A DNA stretch of 64,000 nucleotides from NCBI GenBank assembly GCA_015057605.1, contig SVDX01000010.1, forward strand, positions 1 through 64,000. Reading direction: 5' to 3'. The notes under the pieces were generated by a model. It ran no database searches. It was not told the DNA's origin and was given only the letters and a program-made list of their open reading frames with translations. Both the position numbers and the translations under genes were made by a program. The first letter of the stretch is position 1. Every line of letters starts with the position of its first letter. Shown here in pieces: positions 55,768 to 64,000 of the stretch. This DNA is from Lachnospira sp. GTDB taxonomy: Bacteria; Bacillota; Clostridia; Lachnospirales; Lachnospiraceae.

Positions 55768-56790
55768 TTAAGCTAGTACTAAATTTGGATTTTTCAATAA
55801 ACTATCGATTAATGGTTTATATTTCTTTATTCCAAAATCTTCTACAATACTTGTCACCCGCGCTCCTGCATCCTTTGAAGATGCACCACATAAAAAAATT
55901 CTCTCATATTCCGTTCCATAATCAAGAACAATAAATCTATCGTGATATACGCCACCAGTCTTTTTAAGTGTCATTTTGATTGATGGGTATTCATTAGAAA
56001 AATCTCTATACTCAATACTATGTAATTTTCCACCAATATTATCGCTAAAGAGCGTTATATTAACACCAATAGGAGCATTTTTTAATAGTACTAATGTGCG
56101 CAAACCGATGTAATTGTCTACCACATAAATTGTTTTCTTTGCTTGCGCATATACCTCTGAATATGCTAAATCTGCAGTACAATACTTTGTATTATATATC
56201 AGCCATCCATTATCTTCATCATTTACAAAGTTATTCATCACATCTGCTAAATCAGACTTTTTAACAACATCGCTAAGTTTGTCCATTATATCACACATCT
56301 GCTTCTCAACAGAACCCATATCTGATTTTAATTTTGATATATCACGTGTATTTTCCGCATTCTGCATAGAAAGTTGCATATACTCTCTTTGTCCAATTAG
56401 TTCTCGATTATTGATGATGTAATCTTTCATATTCTTAAATGTACGAACCAGTGCCTTACTTTGCTTAATCGCAAGTTCTCCACGAAGAACCGTCATTAAC
56501 ATATAAATTCCTTGCTCTGTAAACGCCCTTGGTAGCTTTCTTCTTCCACCCCAACTTGATGTCGATTTTTTCGATATCAAGTTTTCAAACTCTTCCTTCG
56601 TCAGTTCAAACATAAAATCTTCATCAAATTTTTCTATGTTATTTTTCACTTGTTCATTGAAACGAGTTGTAGTATACCCATATATTTCCGCAAGTTCGAA
56701 GTCTAACATTACCTTCTGTCCTCGAATATTATATATTTTGTTATGGATATTTTTTTCTGAAACAATAGCAACCTCTGTATTTTCTCCCAT
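55768..56790 (-). CDS. ORF6N-domain protein with C-terminal PLD-like domain
   Basis: 340 residues. ORF6N domain at about 15-105 (YNIRGQKVMLDFELAEIYGY, TTRFNEQVKNN, FTEQGIYMLMTVL), known from phage antirepressors. A coiled-coil linker (about 125-175) follows. The C-terminal ~140 residues carry His283-Asp-Arg285-x4-Asp290 and a CGASSKDAG loop, the layout of a phospholipase-D-like HxK(x)4D...GSxN site with Arg for Lys. It could be a nuclease or a dead effector-sensing domain. It lies 44 nt after the XRE gene in the 51-bp-repeat-bounded cassette. Confidence 0.82.
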   Translation of the reverse strand: MGENTEVAIVSEKNIHNKIYNIRGQKVMLDFELAEIYGYTTTRFNEQVKNNIEKFDEDFMFELTKEEFENLISKKSTSSWGGRRKLPRAFTEQGIYMLMTVLRGELAIKQSKALVRTFKNMKDYIINNRELIGQREYMQLSMQNAENTRDISKLKSDMGSVEKQMCDIMDKLSDVVKKSDLADVMNNFVNDEDNGWLIYNTKYCTADLAYSEVYAQAKKTIYVVDNYIGLRTLVLLKNAPIGVNITLFSDNIGGKLHSIEYRDFSNEYPSIKMTLKKTGGVYHDRFIVLDYGTEYERIFLCGASSKDAGARVTSIVEDFGIKKYKPLIDSLLKNPNLVLA

Positions 56791-56833
56791 AAAAACCTCC
56801 GTGTATTAACATAATCTTATGCAAAATGTAGTT

Positions 56834-57160
56834 CTACTCCAAATCTTCCAATTCCTCTACCTGTTTCAAAGCCTCTATATACTTAATAACCCTTTTTCGT
56901 TGCGCTTCTTTCATACCATTAATATCCTCAATAATACGCATATCCGCTTTAGAAATTTTAGATTCTTTGCCAGTTAATAACTGCTCCGGCGTGATTTCAA
57001 GCACCCTACAAATATCCATAATCTTGTCTGCCGATGGATTAGTCTTCTTCGTTTTCCAATCACTTATAGTACTACTTGCCAGCCCAACCTGTTTTGCAAA
57101 AGCATTTTGCGACATATTCTTGTCTTTTAATATTTTAAAAATTCTTTCACTGATAAGCAT
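56834..57160 (-). CDS. XRE-family transcriptional regulator
   Basis: Start chosen at MLISERIFKI, 5 nt after GGAGA. 108 residues. Helix-turn-helix at about 5-60 (KNMSQNAFAKQVGLASSTISDWKTKKTNPS), then a C-terminal helical dimerisation part. Two CGTAT(A/C)TACG sites lie in its promoter. It probably represses itself and the ORF6N gene, like a phage CI/antirepressor pair. Confidence 0.9.
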   Translation of the reverse strand: MLISERIFKILKDKNMSQNAFAKQVGLASSTISDWKTKKTNPSADKIMDICRVLEITPEQLLTGKESKISKADMRIIEDINGMKEAQRKRVIKYIEALKQVEELEDLE

Positions 57161-57180
57161 AACATTCTCCAATCATTCGC

Positions 57181-57255
57181 TCGTATATACGTAAACCAAA
57201 TCTTATTAACTTTCGTATCTACGTATATGTTAACACTATATTTTTGGTTAGTCAA
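57181..57255 (-). promoter_or_regulatory. XRE promoter with two CGTAT(A/C)TACG operators
   Basis: On the minus strand TTGACT (57250-57255) and TAACAT (57227-57232) are 17 bp apart. Operators at 57214-57223 (CGTATCTACG) and 57182-57191 (CGTATATACG, perfect palindrome) lie downstream of the -10, 32 bp apart, about three helical turns. Confidence 0.7.
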
Positions 57256-57278
57256 CCTATTATTTATATCAACTAATA

Positions 57279-57306
57279 AAGCACCTTGCGATTCCGCAAA
57301 GTGCTT
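57279..57306 (-). terminator. hairpin after the membrane-protein genes
   Basis: AAGCAC-TTGCG pairs with CGCAA-GTGCTT around ATTC, with one bulge on each side. On the minus strand TTATTAG follows. A plausible terminator for the transcript ending at 57368. Confidence 0.6.
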
Positions 57307-57354
57307 GTTAAACCAAACTTTTCTATACCTTCTTTTCTATTCTCTTCCCAATGA
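57304..57354. repeat. 51-bp direct repeat, copy 2
   Basis: Exact copy of 55620-55670. Here it is a fragment with no reading frame of its own, lying downstream of the membrane-protein gene. Confidence 0.85.
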
Positions 57355-57367
57355 AGTACACCTTTAT

Positions 57368-57751
57368 TTATTCTTTAACAAATGCTACTATCGTAGTTAT
57401 CATTAACACAATAAAAATAAATGCAGCTACTATTGTGAAATAGTCAACGCCTATTAATAATGGTGCAAGAGAGAGTATTGTTGCAATAGCAGATACTGCA
57501 ATAATTGGTATTCGCAATGACTTTTTCATAAATAATGACACTATAATTAAAATAAGCAAAGTACATGTTAAAAGTGCAACAATAAATGGTGCGAAATTGG
57601 CATAACCAAAAGTAGTTATATCAAAGTAAGAAAATGTACGACGCCACGGTTTCCCATTAGGGTTACCAAATTTAAGTACTGCACCATAAGGTAAAGCTTC
57701 TAACACAATTGCCACAATTGTTGTACATAACAATATAATTTTCTTTTTCAT
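57368..57751 (-). CDS. four-TM membrane protein
   Basis: 127 residues with four hydrophobic helices (about 4-20, 51-75, 80-97, 101-122) and a short external loop (FGNPNGKPWRRTFSYFD). Begins 2 nt after the preceding gene. No recognised family; resembles many small Lachnospiraceae membrane proteins. Confidence 0.7.
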   Translation of the reverse strand: MKKKIILLCTTIVAIVLEALPYGAVLKFGNPNGKPWRRTFSYFDITTFGYANFAPFIVALLTCTLLILIIVSLFMKKSLRIPIIAVSAIATILSLAPLLIGVDYFTIVAAFIFIVLMITTIVAFVKE

Positions 57752-57753
57752 TT

Positions 57754-58245
57754 TTAATCTTCCTTATCCCACTTTTCTACAAAAATAAGTAATACAATAT
57801 TCAAACAAATTACTATGGCACTTATAACTCTTGCACTCATAAACTGTACATCAAGTTTAATCATCTCCGCCCCCGTTTCTAAGTGTCCCATTGTTCTTAA
57901 TCCCCAAAACTGAAGCATATTTATCCCTGAAAGAATCATTGTCATTATACTTAATACTAAAAATGCACAAGTACCTTTATTTTTTTTGAAAGCCTTTAAT
58001 ACTATACACATACTTACTACTAATACAATCTGAATGATATTAATGAACATAGCTAAAATCATTCTTATTCCTGTCATATGGTGTTCCTCCATACATTCAA
58101 TGCAAAGTCCAGGTATATCTGCATCTTCAATAAACACATACCTATAACAAAACAACAACATAGCCATAAGTAGAACCAAATTAATTCCAGTAATAGCTGC
58201 TAGTATTAGTGTATATTTATTTTTATATTTTAATGAATTTGACAT
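57754..58245 (-). CDS. four-TM membrane protein
   Basis: Start chosen at MSNSLKYKNKY behind AAAGGAAA. 163 residues; TM helices at about 12-32, 60-85, 92-112 and 135-157. An external CIECMEEHH segment could bind metal. Cotranscribed with the next gene (57368-57751). A 21-bp sequence 29 nt upstream is shared with the gene at 58344-58949. Confidence 0.65.
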   Translation of the reverse strand: MSNSLKYKNKYTLILAAITGINLVLLMAMLLFCYRYVFIEDADIPGLCIECMEEHHMTGIRMILAMFINIIQIVLVVSMCIVLKAFKKNKGTCAFLVLSIMTMILSGINMLQFWGLRTMGHLETGAEMIKLDVQFMSARVISAIVICLNIVLLIFVEKWDKED

Positions 58246-58273
58246 ATCTATTTTTTCCTTTCTGTTCTGCACA

Positions 58274-58294
58274 ATTCTTGGTGCATTAGTCAAC
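58274..58294. repeat. 21-bp upstream repeat, copy 1
   Basis: Exact match to 58997-59017. On the minus strand it begins GTTGACTAATGCACC. It contains TTGACT, a -35-like hexamer. Located 29 nt before the ATG of the 163-residue membrane protein. Confidence 0.6.
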
Positions 58295-58343
58295 CAATTT
58301 CTATGTACCTCATTTTTTAACTCCTTAATCCTCAGAATAAATT

Positions 58344-58949
58344 TCACACTATATTCCATATAAAACAAACAAATAACTGTAGCAGCATTGAATACTTTAA
58401 CAAATTGTTCTTTCTAAAAATACCAATTAACAGTAACGGCAATATATATATCAACATAAATACTGTCATATGTGGCTGTACCTCTATGTAATAATACCTT
58501 ACTATGGGTCTTATTATATAGAACATAAGAATTGTTTGTATAAATATTGGCGCTAGTTTTTTATTGCCCTTTTTCTTAAACTCTACTCCCAACAGTACAG
58601 CCATAATAATTACATATATAAGCATTACTCTTATCACATTTTCATATTGTGTAAATGCACATATAAGATGTATAAGAAATTCAACATAAGAGCCCAAATA
58701 TATTACATAGCTAAAACCCTCGCTTATATTTACCTTAGTCCAATCAGCAAGAAATACTAACACAATACAAAATATTGCTATGGCAGCTAATACAAACCCC
58801 ACAACCAAAAAATTCATTAGCTTGTTCTCTCTAGCATCATCTGTATAAGAAAGCTGTGCAATCAAAAATAGACTTCCAAACAAAAATATAATACTAATTA
58901 TGTATAGTATAAGATACTTTTTATCATCAATTGATTTCGTTTTTTTCAT
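58344..58949 (-). CDS. polytopic membrane protein
   Basis: Start chosen at MKKTKSIDDKK behind GGAGA. 201 residues with six TM helices. Function unknown. The 3' end overlaps upstream sequence of the next gene but not its chosen start. Confidence 0.65.
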   Translation of the reverse strand: MKKTKSIDDKKYLILYIISIIFLFGSLFLIAQLSYTDDARENKLMNFLVVGFVLAAIAIFCIVLVFLADWTKVNISEGFSYVIYLGSYVEFLIHLICAFTQYENVIRVMLIYVIIMAVLLGVEFKKKGNKKLAPIFIQTILMFYIIRPIVRYYYIEVQPHMTVFMLIYILPLLLIGIFRKNNLLKYSMLLQLFVCFIWNIV

Positions 58950-58996
58950 ATTTTTTCTCCAATCTTTACTAATCATTCGTCGTTGAACAATACACC

Positions 58997-59017
58997 ATTC
59001 TTGGTGCATTAGTCAAC
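58997..59017. repeat. 21-bp upstream repeat, copy 2
   Basis: Exact match to 58274-58294, here 48 nt before the ATG of the 201-residue membrane protein. Suggests shared regulation or a duplicated promoter region. Confidence 0.6.
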
Positions 59018-59094
59018 TACTACATCTAGTATTTCATTTATTTATTTCATTTATTAGCCACACTAAATATCGAAATCCCATAACACTTCACCCT

Positions 59095-60246
59095 TTATTT
59101 TCTCTCCACAAGCACCACTGCTTCGCAGTGCTTTGTCATCGGAAACATATCGAAAAGCTCAACCTTCTTCGCTCTATACCCCTTATTATTAAGGTATGTT
59201 AAATCCCTTGCCAAGGTGTCTGGACCACAAGAAATATAAACTATCTTTTCAGGTGCAAGCTTTGCCACTGAATTTAAGAAACGCTTGTCACTTCCTGTTC
59301 GTGGTGGGTCCATTATAACTGCATCTATTTTCTTATTGTTTTGTGCAAGATTCACTAGGAAATCACTTGCATCACAATTATAAAATTCAACATTTTTTAT
59401 GTCATTGAGTTTAGCATTCATCTTAGCATCAGCGATGGCATCCGAATTAAGCTCCACGCTTATTATATGCTTTACTTTGTCAGAAGCTATAATGCCTATT
59501 GTACCGATTCCACAATAAGCATCTAGAATGGTCTCATTTCCTTTAAATCCTGCCATTTCAATAGCTCTAGTGTAAAGTTTTTCTGTTTGAACTGAATTAA
59601 TCTGGTAAAAAGATTTTGGTGAAATGCGAAAGCGCTTGCCACAAAGTATATCTTCAATATAGCCCTTGCCATAAAGCACCATTTCTTTGTCGCCAAGGAC
59701 CATACTTGTCTTTCTGTTATTGATATTTTGAACTATTGTTGTTATCTCTGGGTGTGCTTCTAAAAGCGCCTTTACAAAGTTGTTTTTTCCAGGAAATATA
59801 GAATCTGCCATTACAAGAACTACCATTATCTGCCCTGTTTTGTGGGCTGTCCTTATAAGAACGTGGCGCAAAAGACCTGTTCTTCTATCCTCGTCGTAGG
59901 TACGTATTTTAAAGGATTTAAGCATATTTCTAATGGTTAAAATGATTGCATCCGCTTTTTCATTTTCAATCTGGCATTTGTCCACGCAGATTACATTGTG
60001 GGTGTTTGCCTCGTATACGCCAGAGATTACATTGCCCTTTTTGTCCACGTCAAAAACTGCATGAACCTTATTACGATAATTGTAAGGTTTGTCCATACCT
60101 GTTATCTTTGGCGTTTTGCAATGCTTTGCCAATAATTTAGTCACATATTGCTGCTTCATTTCAAGCTGCTTTTTGTAAGGTATTCCCTGATAATCGCAGC
60201 CACCGCATTTATCAGCGTAAATGCATTTTTTAATCGTTTCGCCCAT
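59095..60246 (-). CDS. RlmD/TrmA-family RNA (uracil-5-)-methyltransferase
   Basis: 383 residues. N-terminal 4Fe-4S cluster cysteines CIYADKCGGC (8, 14, 17) plus CQIE near 90. SAM-binding DAYCGIGTIGI, NCDASDF and DPPRTGSD; catalytic Cys in YISCGPDTLARDL. Methylates uridines, in 23S rRNA for RlmCD-like members. No TRAM domain, so it is shorter than E. coli RlmD. First-in-line downstream of the HAD gene (2 nt). Confidence 0.9.
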   Translation of the reverse strand: MGETIKKCIYADKCGGCDYQGIPYKKQLEMKQQYVTKLLAKHCKTPKITGMDKPYNYRNKVHAVFDVDKKGNVISGVYEANTHNVICVDKCQIENEKADAIILTIRNMLKSFKIRTYDEDRRTGLLRHVLIRTAHKTGQIMVVLVMADSIFPGKNNFVKALLEAHPEITTIVQNINNRKTSMVLGDKEMVLYGKGYIEDILCGKRFRISPKSFYQINSVQTEKLYTRAIEMAGFKGNETILDAYCGIGTIGIIASDKVKHIISVELNSDAIADAKMNAKLNDIKNVEFYNCDASDFLVNLAQNNKKIDAVIMDPPRTGSDKRFLNSVAKLAPEKIVYISCGPDTLARDLTYLNNKGYRAKKVELFDMFPMTKHCEAVVLVERK

Positions 60247-60248
60247 GA

Positions 60249-60890
60249 TTATAGACTCCAGTCTTTAAGCGTTTCGTAGTAAACGCTTGCAATTTTCTTT
60301 ATCTCTTCACTATCTTTAACCGTAGATACGTCAGCTACCGCTACTGTGAAAAATCCCGCATTTACGCAGGTTTCTACTGCATGAAGGGCATCTTCTACTA
60401 TGATAGTCTCGTTAGGACTTGCCAAAAGCCTTTTCATCGCTTCTAAATATATCTTTGGCGAAGATTTACCTTCTCCGGCTTCTGTGCAAGTTATCATTCC
60501 TTCAAAATATTTATCAAGGCCTAATCTTTTAAATGCAGGCTCGATTAAATATCTGTCCGTCGCAGTCGCAAGATACATCCTTATTCCACGTGATTTAAGG
60601 TTTTCAAATACCTCGATTGCACCTTCCTTTAGAGGAAATTCTTTCTCATACTTTTCTCTTACTACGGCATTTACCTGTTCTACAAGCTCTTTGACTGTCT
60701 CTGGCAAATCAAAGTGCTCTTTAAGATAAGTCGCCATTTCGATTATGGTCAAAGGCTTTAAATGCGCATACAAATCCGCAGGTGGCGTAATTCCACGCTT
60801 TTTAAGATAAATATCTCCAACCATTGGCCAAAACCACATAGAATTAAGTATAGTTCCGTCGCAATCAAAAATTGCCGCCTTTATATTCAT
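60249..60890 (-). CDS. HAD-superfamily phosphatase (beta-phosphoglucomutase-like)
   Basis: 213 residues. Nucleophile Asp9 and Asp11 in FDCDGTI, then the alpha-helical cap, LATATDR (motif II), and IIVEDALHAVETC (motif IV). Follows malQ by 3 nt, so a sugar-phosphate substrate is plausible. The WFWPMVGDIYL region does not reveal specificity. Confidence 0.85.
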   Translation of the reverse strand: MNIKAAIFDCDGTILNSMWFWPMVGDIYLKKRGITPPADLYAHLKPLTIIEMATYLKEHFDLPETVKELVEQVNAVVREKYEKEFPLKEGAIEVFENLKSRGIRMYLATATDRYLIEPAFKRLGLDKYFEGMITCTEAGEGKSSPKIYLEAMKRLLASPNETIIVEDALHAVETCVNAGFFTVAVADVSTVKDSEEIKKIASVYYETLKDWSL

Positions 60891-60893
60891 AAC

Positions 60894-62387
60894 CTAACTC
60901 CTTCTGTTATATGTATCTGCTAATTTTCTAAGCTTTTCACAAGCCTTATCATCAAATTCGCCCTTTTTCATGCGCCATTTCCAGTTATCACCGAGTGTCG
61001 ATGGAAAATTCATACGGGCAGAATTATCCTTGCCCAAAATGTCCTGCATTTGCAATATAACTGTGTCAGCAACGCTCATATAAAGAATTCTAAACATTGC
61101 ATCCGGAATATCCTTAATGCTACTAACACCAAGGTAATCCATTATATAAGAAAGCTCTTTTTCTGACGCTCTTTTTATATGTCCCACAAGCGTTTCATTA
61201 TCGTGTGTTCCTATATAAACTACGCTGTGTTTTTTGTGGAAATGTGGTAAATGCGTGTTACTTCCATCTCCATCAAATGCAAAATCAAGCTCCTTCATGC
61301 CTGGATATCCAGCCGCTTCTAAAAGCTCTTCTACATCAGGTCCTGTAACTCCAAGGTCCTCTGCAATAATTTTCGAATCACCAATTACACTATTAATCGC
61401 ATTGATAAGTTTAATTCCCGGTCCTTTTTCATACCATCCACTTTTAGCACTCTTATCGTGTGGTATGCAGTAGTATCTTACCATACCGATAAAATGATCT
61501 ATTCTAATCACATCATATAAGGATGTATTAGCCTTCATACGAGCCTTCCACCAATTAAAATCATCTTCTTCATGCGCCTTCCAGTCATATAAAGGATTGC
61601 CCCACTTTTGTCCATCCTCAGAAAAGCAATCCGGTGGACATCCGGCTACATTGGTAAGCTCTAACTCCTCTGATAGACAAAACATCTTAGGATTTGCCCA
61701 TACATCGGCACTGTCATAAGCCACATACAAAGGTATGTCACCTATAATGCTTATACCCTTTTCATTAGCATATTTTTTAAGCTTATTCCATTGTTCAAAA
61801 AATTTATATTGAATGAATTTATAAAATTCTATATCGTCCCTTAAAAGTTCTTCATAGTGCTTTAAGGCATCCGCCTTGCGACATTTGATATCCTCATCCC
61901 ATAAAGCCCATTCCTTCTGTCCAAAATATCCTTTTAACGCCATATAGAAAGCATAATTTGCAAGCCATTCGCCCTGTGCTTTTACAAATTCCTCATATGC
62001 AGCTATATCCTGCAATGTCTTCCAATTAGCAAATGCTCTTCTAAGTACTGGATATCTCTTTATATAAATATTTTCATAATCAACGTATTCTTCATTAGCT
62101 ACCGTCTTCAAATCCACTACATCCGACTCACTAAGCAAGCCATCTTTGATAAGCTCATCTAAATCTATAAAATACGGATTGCCTGCAAATGCCGACAACG
62201 CCTGATATGGGCTATCACCATAACTTGTAGGCGATAACGGCAAAACCTGCCAATAGCCTTGAGAGGCTTCTGCCAATTTATCAACAAATACATATGCTTC
62301 CTTACCAAAGGTACCTATTCCATAAGGAGAAGGCAAACTACTCACCGCTAATAAAACCCCTGCTTTTCGTTTAAATTCCATTTTCAT
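60894..62387 (-). CDS. malQ: 4-alpha-glucanotransferase (amylomaltase)
   Basis: Start chosen at MKMEFKRKAG after GGAAGG. 497 residues, GH77. SSLPSPYGIGTFG and QVLPLSPTSYGDSPYQALSAFAGNPYFIDL mark the N-terminus. The nucleophile Asp is in DVIRIDHFIG, acid/base Glu in IIAEDLGV, and the third carboxylate in IGTHDNETL. Transfers glucan chains in maltodextrin or glycogen use. First gene of malQ-HAD-methyltransferase. Confidence 0.96.
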   Translation of the reverse strand: MKMEFKRKAGVLLAVSSLPSPYGIGTFGKEAYVFVDKLAEASQGYWQVLPLSPTSYGDSPYQALSAFAGNPYFIDLDELIKDGLLSESDVVDLKTVANEEYVDYENIYIKRYPVLRRAFANWKTLQDIAAYEEFVKAQGEWLANYAFYMALKGYFGQKEWALWDEDIKCRKADALKHYEELLRDDIEFYKFIQYKFFEQWNKLKKYANEKGISIIGDIPLYVAYDSADVWANPKMFCLSEELELTNVAGCPPDCFSEDGQKWGNPLYDWKAHEEDDFNWWKARMKANTSLYDVIRIDHFIGMVRYYCIPHDKSAKSGWYEKGPGIKLINAINSVIGDSKIIAEDLGVTGPDVEELLEAAGYPGMKELDFAFDGDGSNTHLPHFHKKHSVVYIGTHDNETLVGHIKRASEKELSYIMDYLGVSSIKDIPDAMFRILYMSVADTVILQMQDILGKDNSARMNFPSTLGDNWKWRMKKGEFDDKACEKLRKLADTYNRRS

Positions 62388-62501
62388 AAATGCATTACCT
62401 TCCGTCGCAATATTCATATCTAAATTATACTATTATTATAGGCTGTATTTCAATGAATTTTTGTGGTAAAATAGAAATTAACAGAAAGGAGATTTGTTAG
62501 T

Positions 62502-63179
62502 ATGAAAATTTTTAACACCAAAGACAAAATTTCACTTACCTTTACATCACTGAGCTTTCTTATAGTCTCAGCTGTTATTTTGTTTTTTTCAATATCGTAT
62601 ACCGTTTCTACCCAAAAGGTTATAAAGGATAGCACCTTTGTAGAGGCAAAAATACATCGAATAACAGATACTCCTACCTTTGCTGTATTTGTATCCTTTG
62701 ATGCAAATGATAAGACCTACACCGTAAAGTTGCCATATCCGCATCAATCTATGGAGGTTGGCGACTTAGTTGATGTATATTACAATAATAAGAATCCTTA
62801 TAACATTGAAAATGATATTCCCAGTCGCAATATGATATTTATCCCGCTAATTTTCAGCATTATCATATTTTTAATTTCATGCATCGCATTTGCTTATTTC
62901 TTTTGGTCTGTCAGTCGACGTTACTTTATCAAAAGGTTTCGCAAATGTATTACAGCACGCATTACCAATGTATATTGCAATACTAAGGTAATTAATAATG
63001 GCATCCACCCATATGCTGTTGAATGCGTGTATACTGACCCCGTTACAGGTGCCAATCGTTTCTACTACGATTCACTCATATGGATTGATGCCACCAATTA
63101 CGTCAATTGCGACGTTAATATTTATTACAAAAAATCTAATCCTGATAAATATTTTATCGATATAGCAGGTATTAACTGA
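62502..63179 (+). CDS. DUF3592-type membrane protein
   Basis: 225 residues. Two TM helices (about 12-34 and 108-135), each followed by a beta-rich domain of DUF3592 type (VEAKIHRITD...VGDLVDVYYNNKNP and ITARITNVYC...CDVNIYYKKSNPDKYFID). AAAGGAG precedes ATG. Role unknown. Confidence 0.78.
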   Translation: MKIFNTKDKISLTFTSLSFLIVSAVILFFSISYTVSTQKVIKDSTFVEAKIHRITDTPTFAVFVSFDANDKTYTVKLPYPHQSMEVGDLVDVYYNNKNPYNIENDIPSRNMIFIPLIFSIIIFLISCIAFAYFFWSVSRRYFIKRFRKCITARITNVYCNTKVINNGIHPYAVECVYTDPVTGANRFYYDSLIWIDATNYVNCDVNIYYKKSNPDKYFIDIAGIN

Positions 63180-63185
63180 CCGATA

Positions 63186-63908
63186 TTATAGAACCTTTTG
63201 CAAAAATGCTTTTGTTCTTTCATTAGTAGGTGCGTCGAACACTTGAGCCGGCGTACCTTCTTCTATAATTACGCCTTCATCCATAAATACAACTCTATGT
63301 GCAACTTCCTTTGCAAAGCCCATTTCATGAGTTACAACCACCATTGTCATACCTTCTTTAGCAAGGTTTTTCATAACCTCAAGTACCTCGCCTACCATTT
63401 CCGGATCAAGTGCCGAGGTTGGTTCATCAAACAACATAATCTTTGGAGACAAAGCTAATGATCTTGCTATAGCAACTCTTTGCTTTTGTCCACCCGACAG
63501 TTGTGATGGATATGCTAATGCCTTATCCTCTATTCCAACCATTTCTAAAAGCTCATATGCCTTTTTCTTTGCGTCTTCTTCGCTCATAAGCTTATGTTTT
63601 ACAGGCGCTAAAGTAATATTCTCTAAGATTGTTAAATGTGGGAAGAGGTTAAAATGTTGAAACACCATACCAACTTCTCTTCTAAGCATATCTATATCTG
63701 TCGATTTATCCATTACATTTACATCTTCAATAAGAATATCTCCACTGCTTGGTTCCTCAAGTCTGTTAATACATCTTAAAAATGTACTCTTACCAGAGCC
63801 AGAAGGTCCGATTACTACTACACATTCGCCCTTTTCAATGTTAATATCCACGCCTTTAAGCACTTCTATTTTACCAAAATTTTTATGCAAATTTTTAACG
63901 TTTATCAC
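63186..63908 (-). CDS. amino-acid ABC transporter ATP-binding protein (GlnQ-like)
   Basis: GTG start ([11 protein letters not shown]) with AAAGGAG 11 nt upstream; it overlaps the end of the permease gene. About 240 residues. Walker [11 protein letters not shown] loop [10 protein letters not shown] (typical of polar amino-acid importers), signature LSGGQKQR, Walker [13 protein letters not shown] and switch VTHEM. Energises uptake of a polar amino acid. Confidence 0.95.
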   Translation of the reverse strand: MINVKNLHKNFGKIEVLKGVDINIEKGECVVVIGPSGSGKSTFLRCINRLEEPSSGDILIEDVNVMDKSTDIDMLRREVGMVFQHFNLFPHLTILENITLAPVKHKLMSEEDAKKKAYELLEMVGIEDKALAYPSQLSGGQKQRVAIARSLALSPKIMLFDEPTSALDPEMVGEVLEVMKNLAKEGMTMVVVTHEMGFAKEVAHRVVFMDEGVIIEEGTPAQVFDAPTNERTKAFLQKVL

Positions 63909-64000
63909 TCTTACGCAATCTCCTTTCAAATGCTGCAAACACCTTAGACAATACCTTTACAATTACATAATAGATAAGTGCAATTGTTATAAGTGGTATA
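63895..64000 (-). CDS. amino-acid ABC transporter permease (C-terminal part, cut by window)
   Basis: The last ~34 codons are present: [21 protein letters not shown] continuing to [17 protein letters not shown]. This is the end of a HisM/GlnP-type permease. The 5' part lies beyond the window. It overlaps the ATPase start by 14 nt. Confidence 0.85.
   Translation of the reverse strand, partial: IPLITIALIYYVIVKVLSKVFAAFERRLRKSDKR

Noticed and set aside
55139..57354. Prophage
   Set aside because: Only a repressor/ORF6N pair is present; no integrase, terminase, capsid or tail genes occur in the window.
59018..59094. Small gene between the membrane protein and the methyltransferase
   Set aside because: Only AT-rich text with TTTATT repeats; no supported frame.

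Overview
The window is a 64-kb piece of an AT-rich, low-GC Firmicutes chromosome. The gene set points to an anaerobic gut-type member of the Lachnospiraceae: DUF5688, DUF6273 and DUF6054-type proteins, a BspA-type repeat family, meso-diaminopimelate dehydrogenase, a PaaK/ACT pair, an Isc/Rrf2 cluster with mnmA, and the order secG-rnr-smpB-ssrA. The species is not determined. Most genes lie on the minus strand.

Layout. (1) 1-3821: the left edge carries a consensus sigma-A promoter reading out of the window, with a leader resembling those of rRNA operons. A two-component system and a lipoprotein operon follow. (2) 3917-7216: tmRNA, SmpB, RNase R and SecG (trans-translation, RNA decay, secretion). 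(3) 7282-13614: lower glycolysis (gap-pgk-tpiA, gpmI) with fucO and a small lipoprotein between. (4) 13769-18271: a PHP phosphatase, an HD nucleotidase and iscR-iscS-iscU-mnmA, the last group behind a 25-bp palindrome over its promoter. (5) 18398-25628: a flippase, a frameshifted surface protein, rluF-type pseudouridine synthase-ligA-metA, and tRNA-Arg(CCG). (6) 25728-34246: DUF5688, then a decaying bacteriocin-like locus, then a DesK/NarL-type two-component system divergent from an ABC-2 exporter. (7) 34277-38035: ddh, birA and an anion permease. (8) 38072-47867: a secreted caspase/gingipain-like protein in an operon with a BspA-like repeat protein, PaaK/ACT, a MATE transporter, an MBL hydrolase and a second BspA-like protein. 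(9) 48061-57160: a Phd/RelE toxin-antitoxin pair, an orphan HicA, a 1,923-residue DUF4011/SF1-helicase/Vsr/DUF3320 protein of the anti-phage type, and an ORF6N-PLD protein with an XRE repressor bounded by a 51-bp direct repeat. (10) 57368-64000: membrane proteins of unknown role, rlmD-type methyltransferase, HAD phosphatase, malQ, a DUF3592 protein and an amino-acid ABC transporter cut by the window edge.

The most notable discovery is at 29039-29212 (minus strand). A consensus promoter is followed by a c-di-GMP-I (GEMM) riboswitch with a GAAA tetraloop and a UAUGA/UCUAAG receptor. Its 3' strand is shared with a 15-bp terminator hairpin, the geometry of an ON switch. It leads into a locus with a 37-codon remnant of a C39 peptidase/ABC exporter, a double-glycine-leader hydrophobic peptide, and small, partly duplicated and broken membrane or immunity-like genes. 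A second noteworthy signal is the matching promoter architecture, with ACCGTTCAT (LytTR-like) elements, upstream of the caspase-like/BspA operon and of the distant second BspA-like gene. This suggests one regulon.
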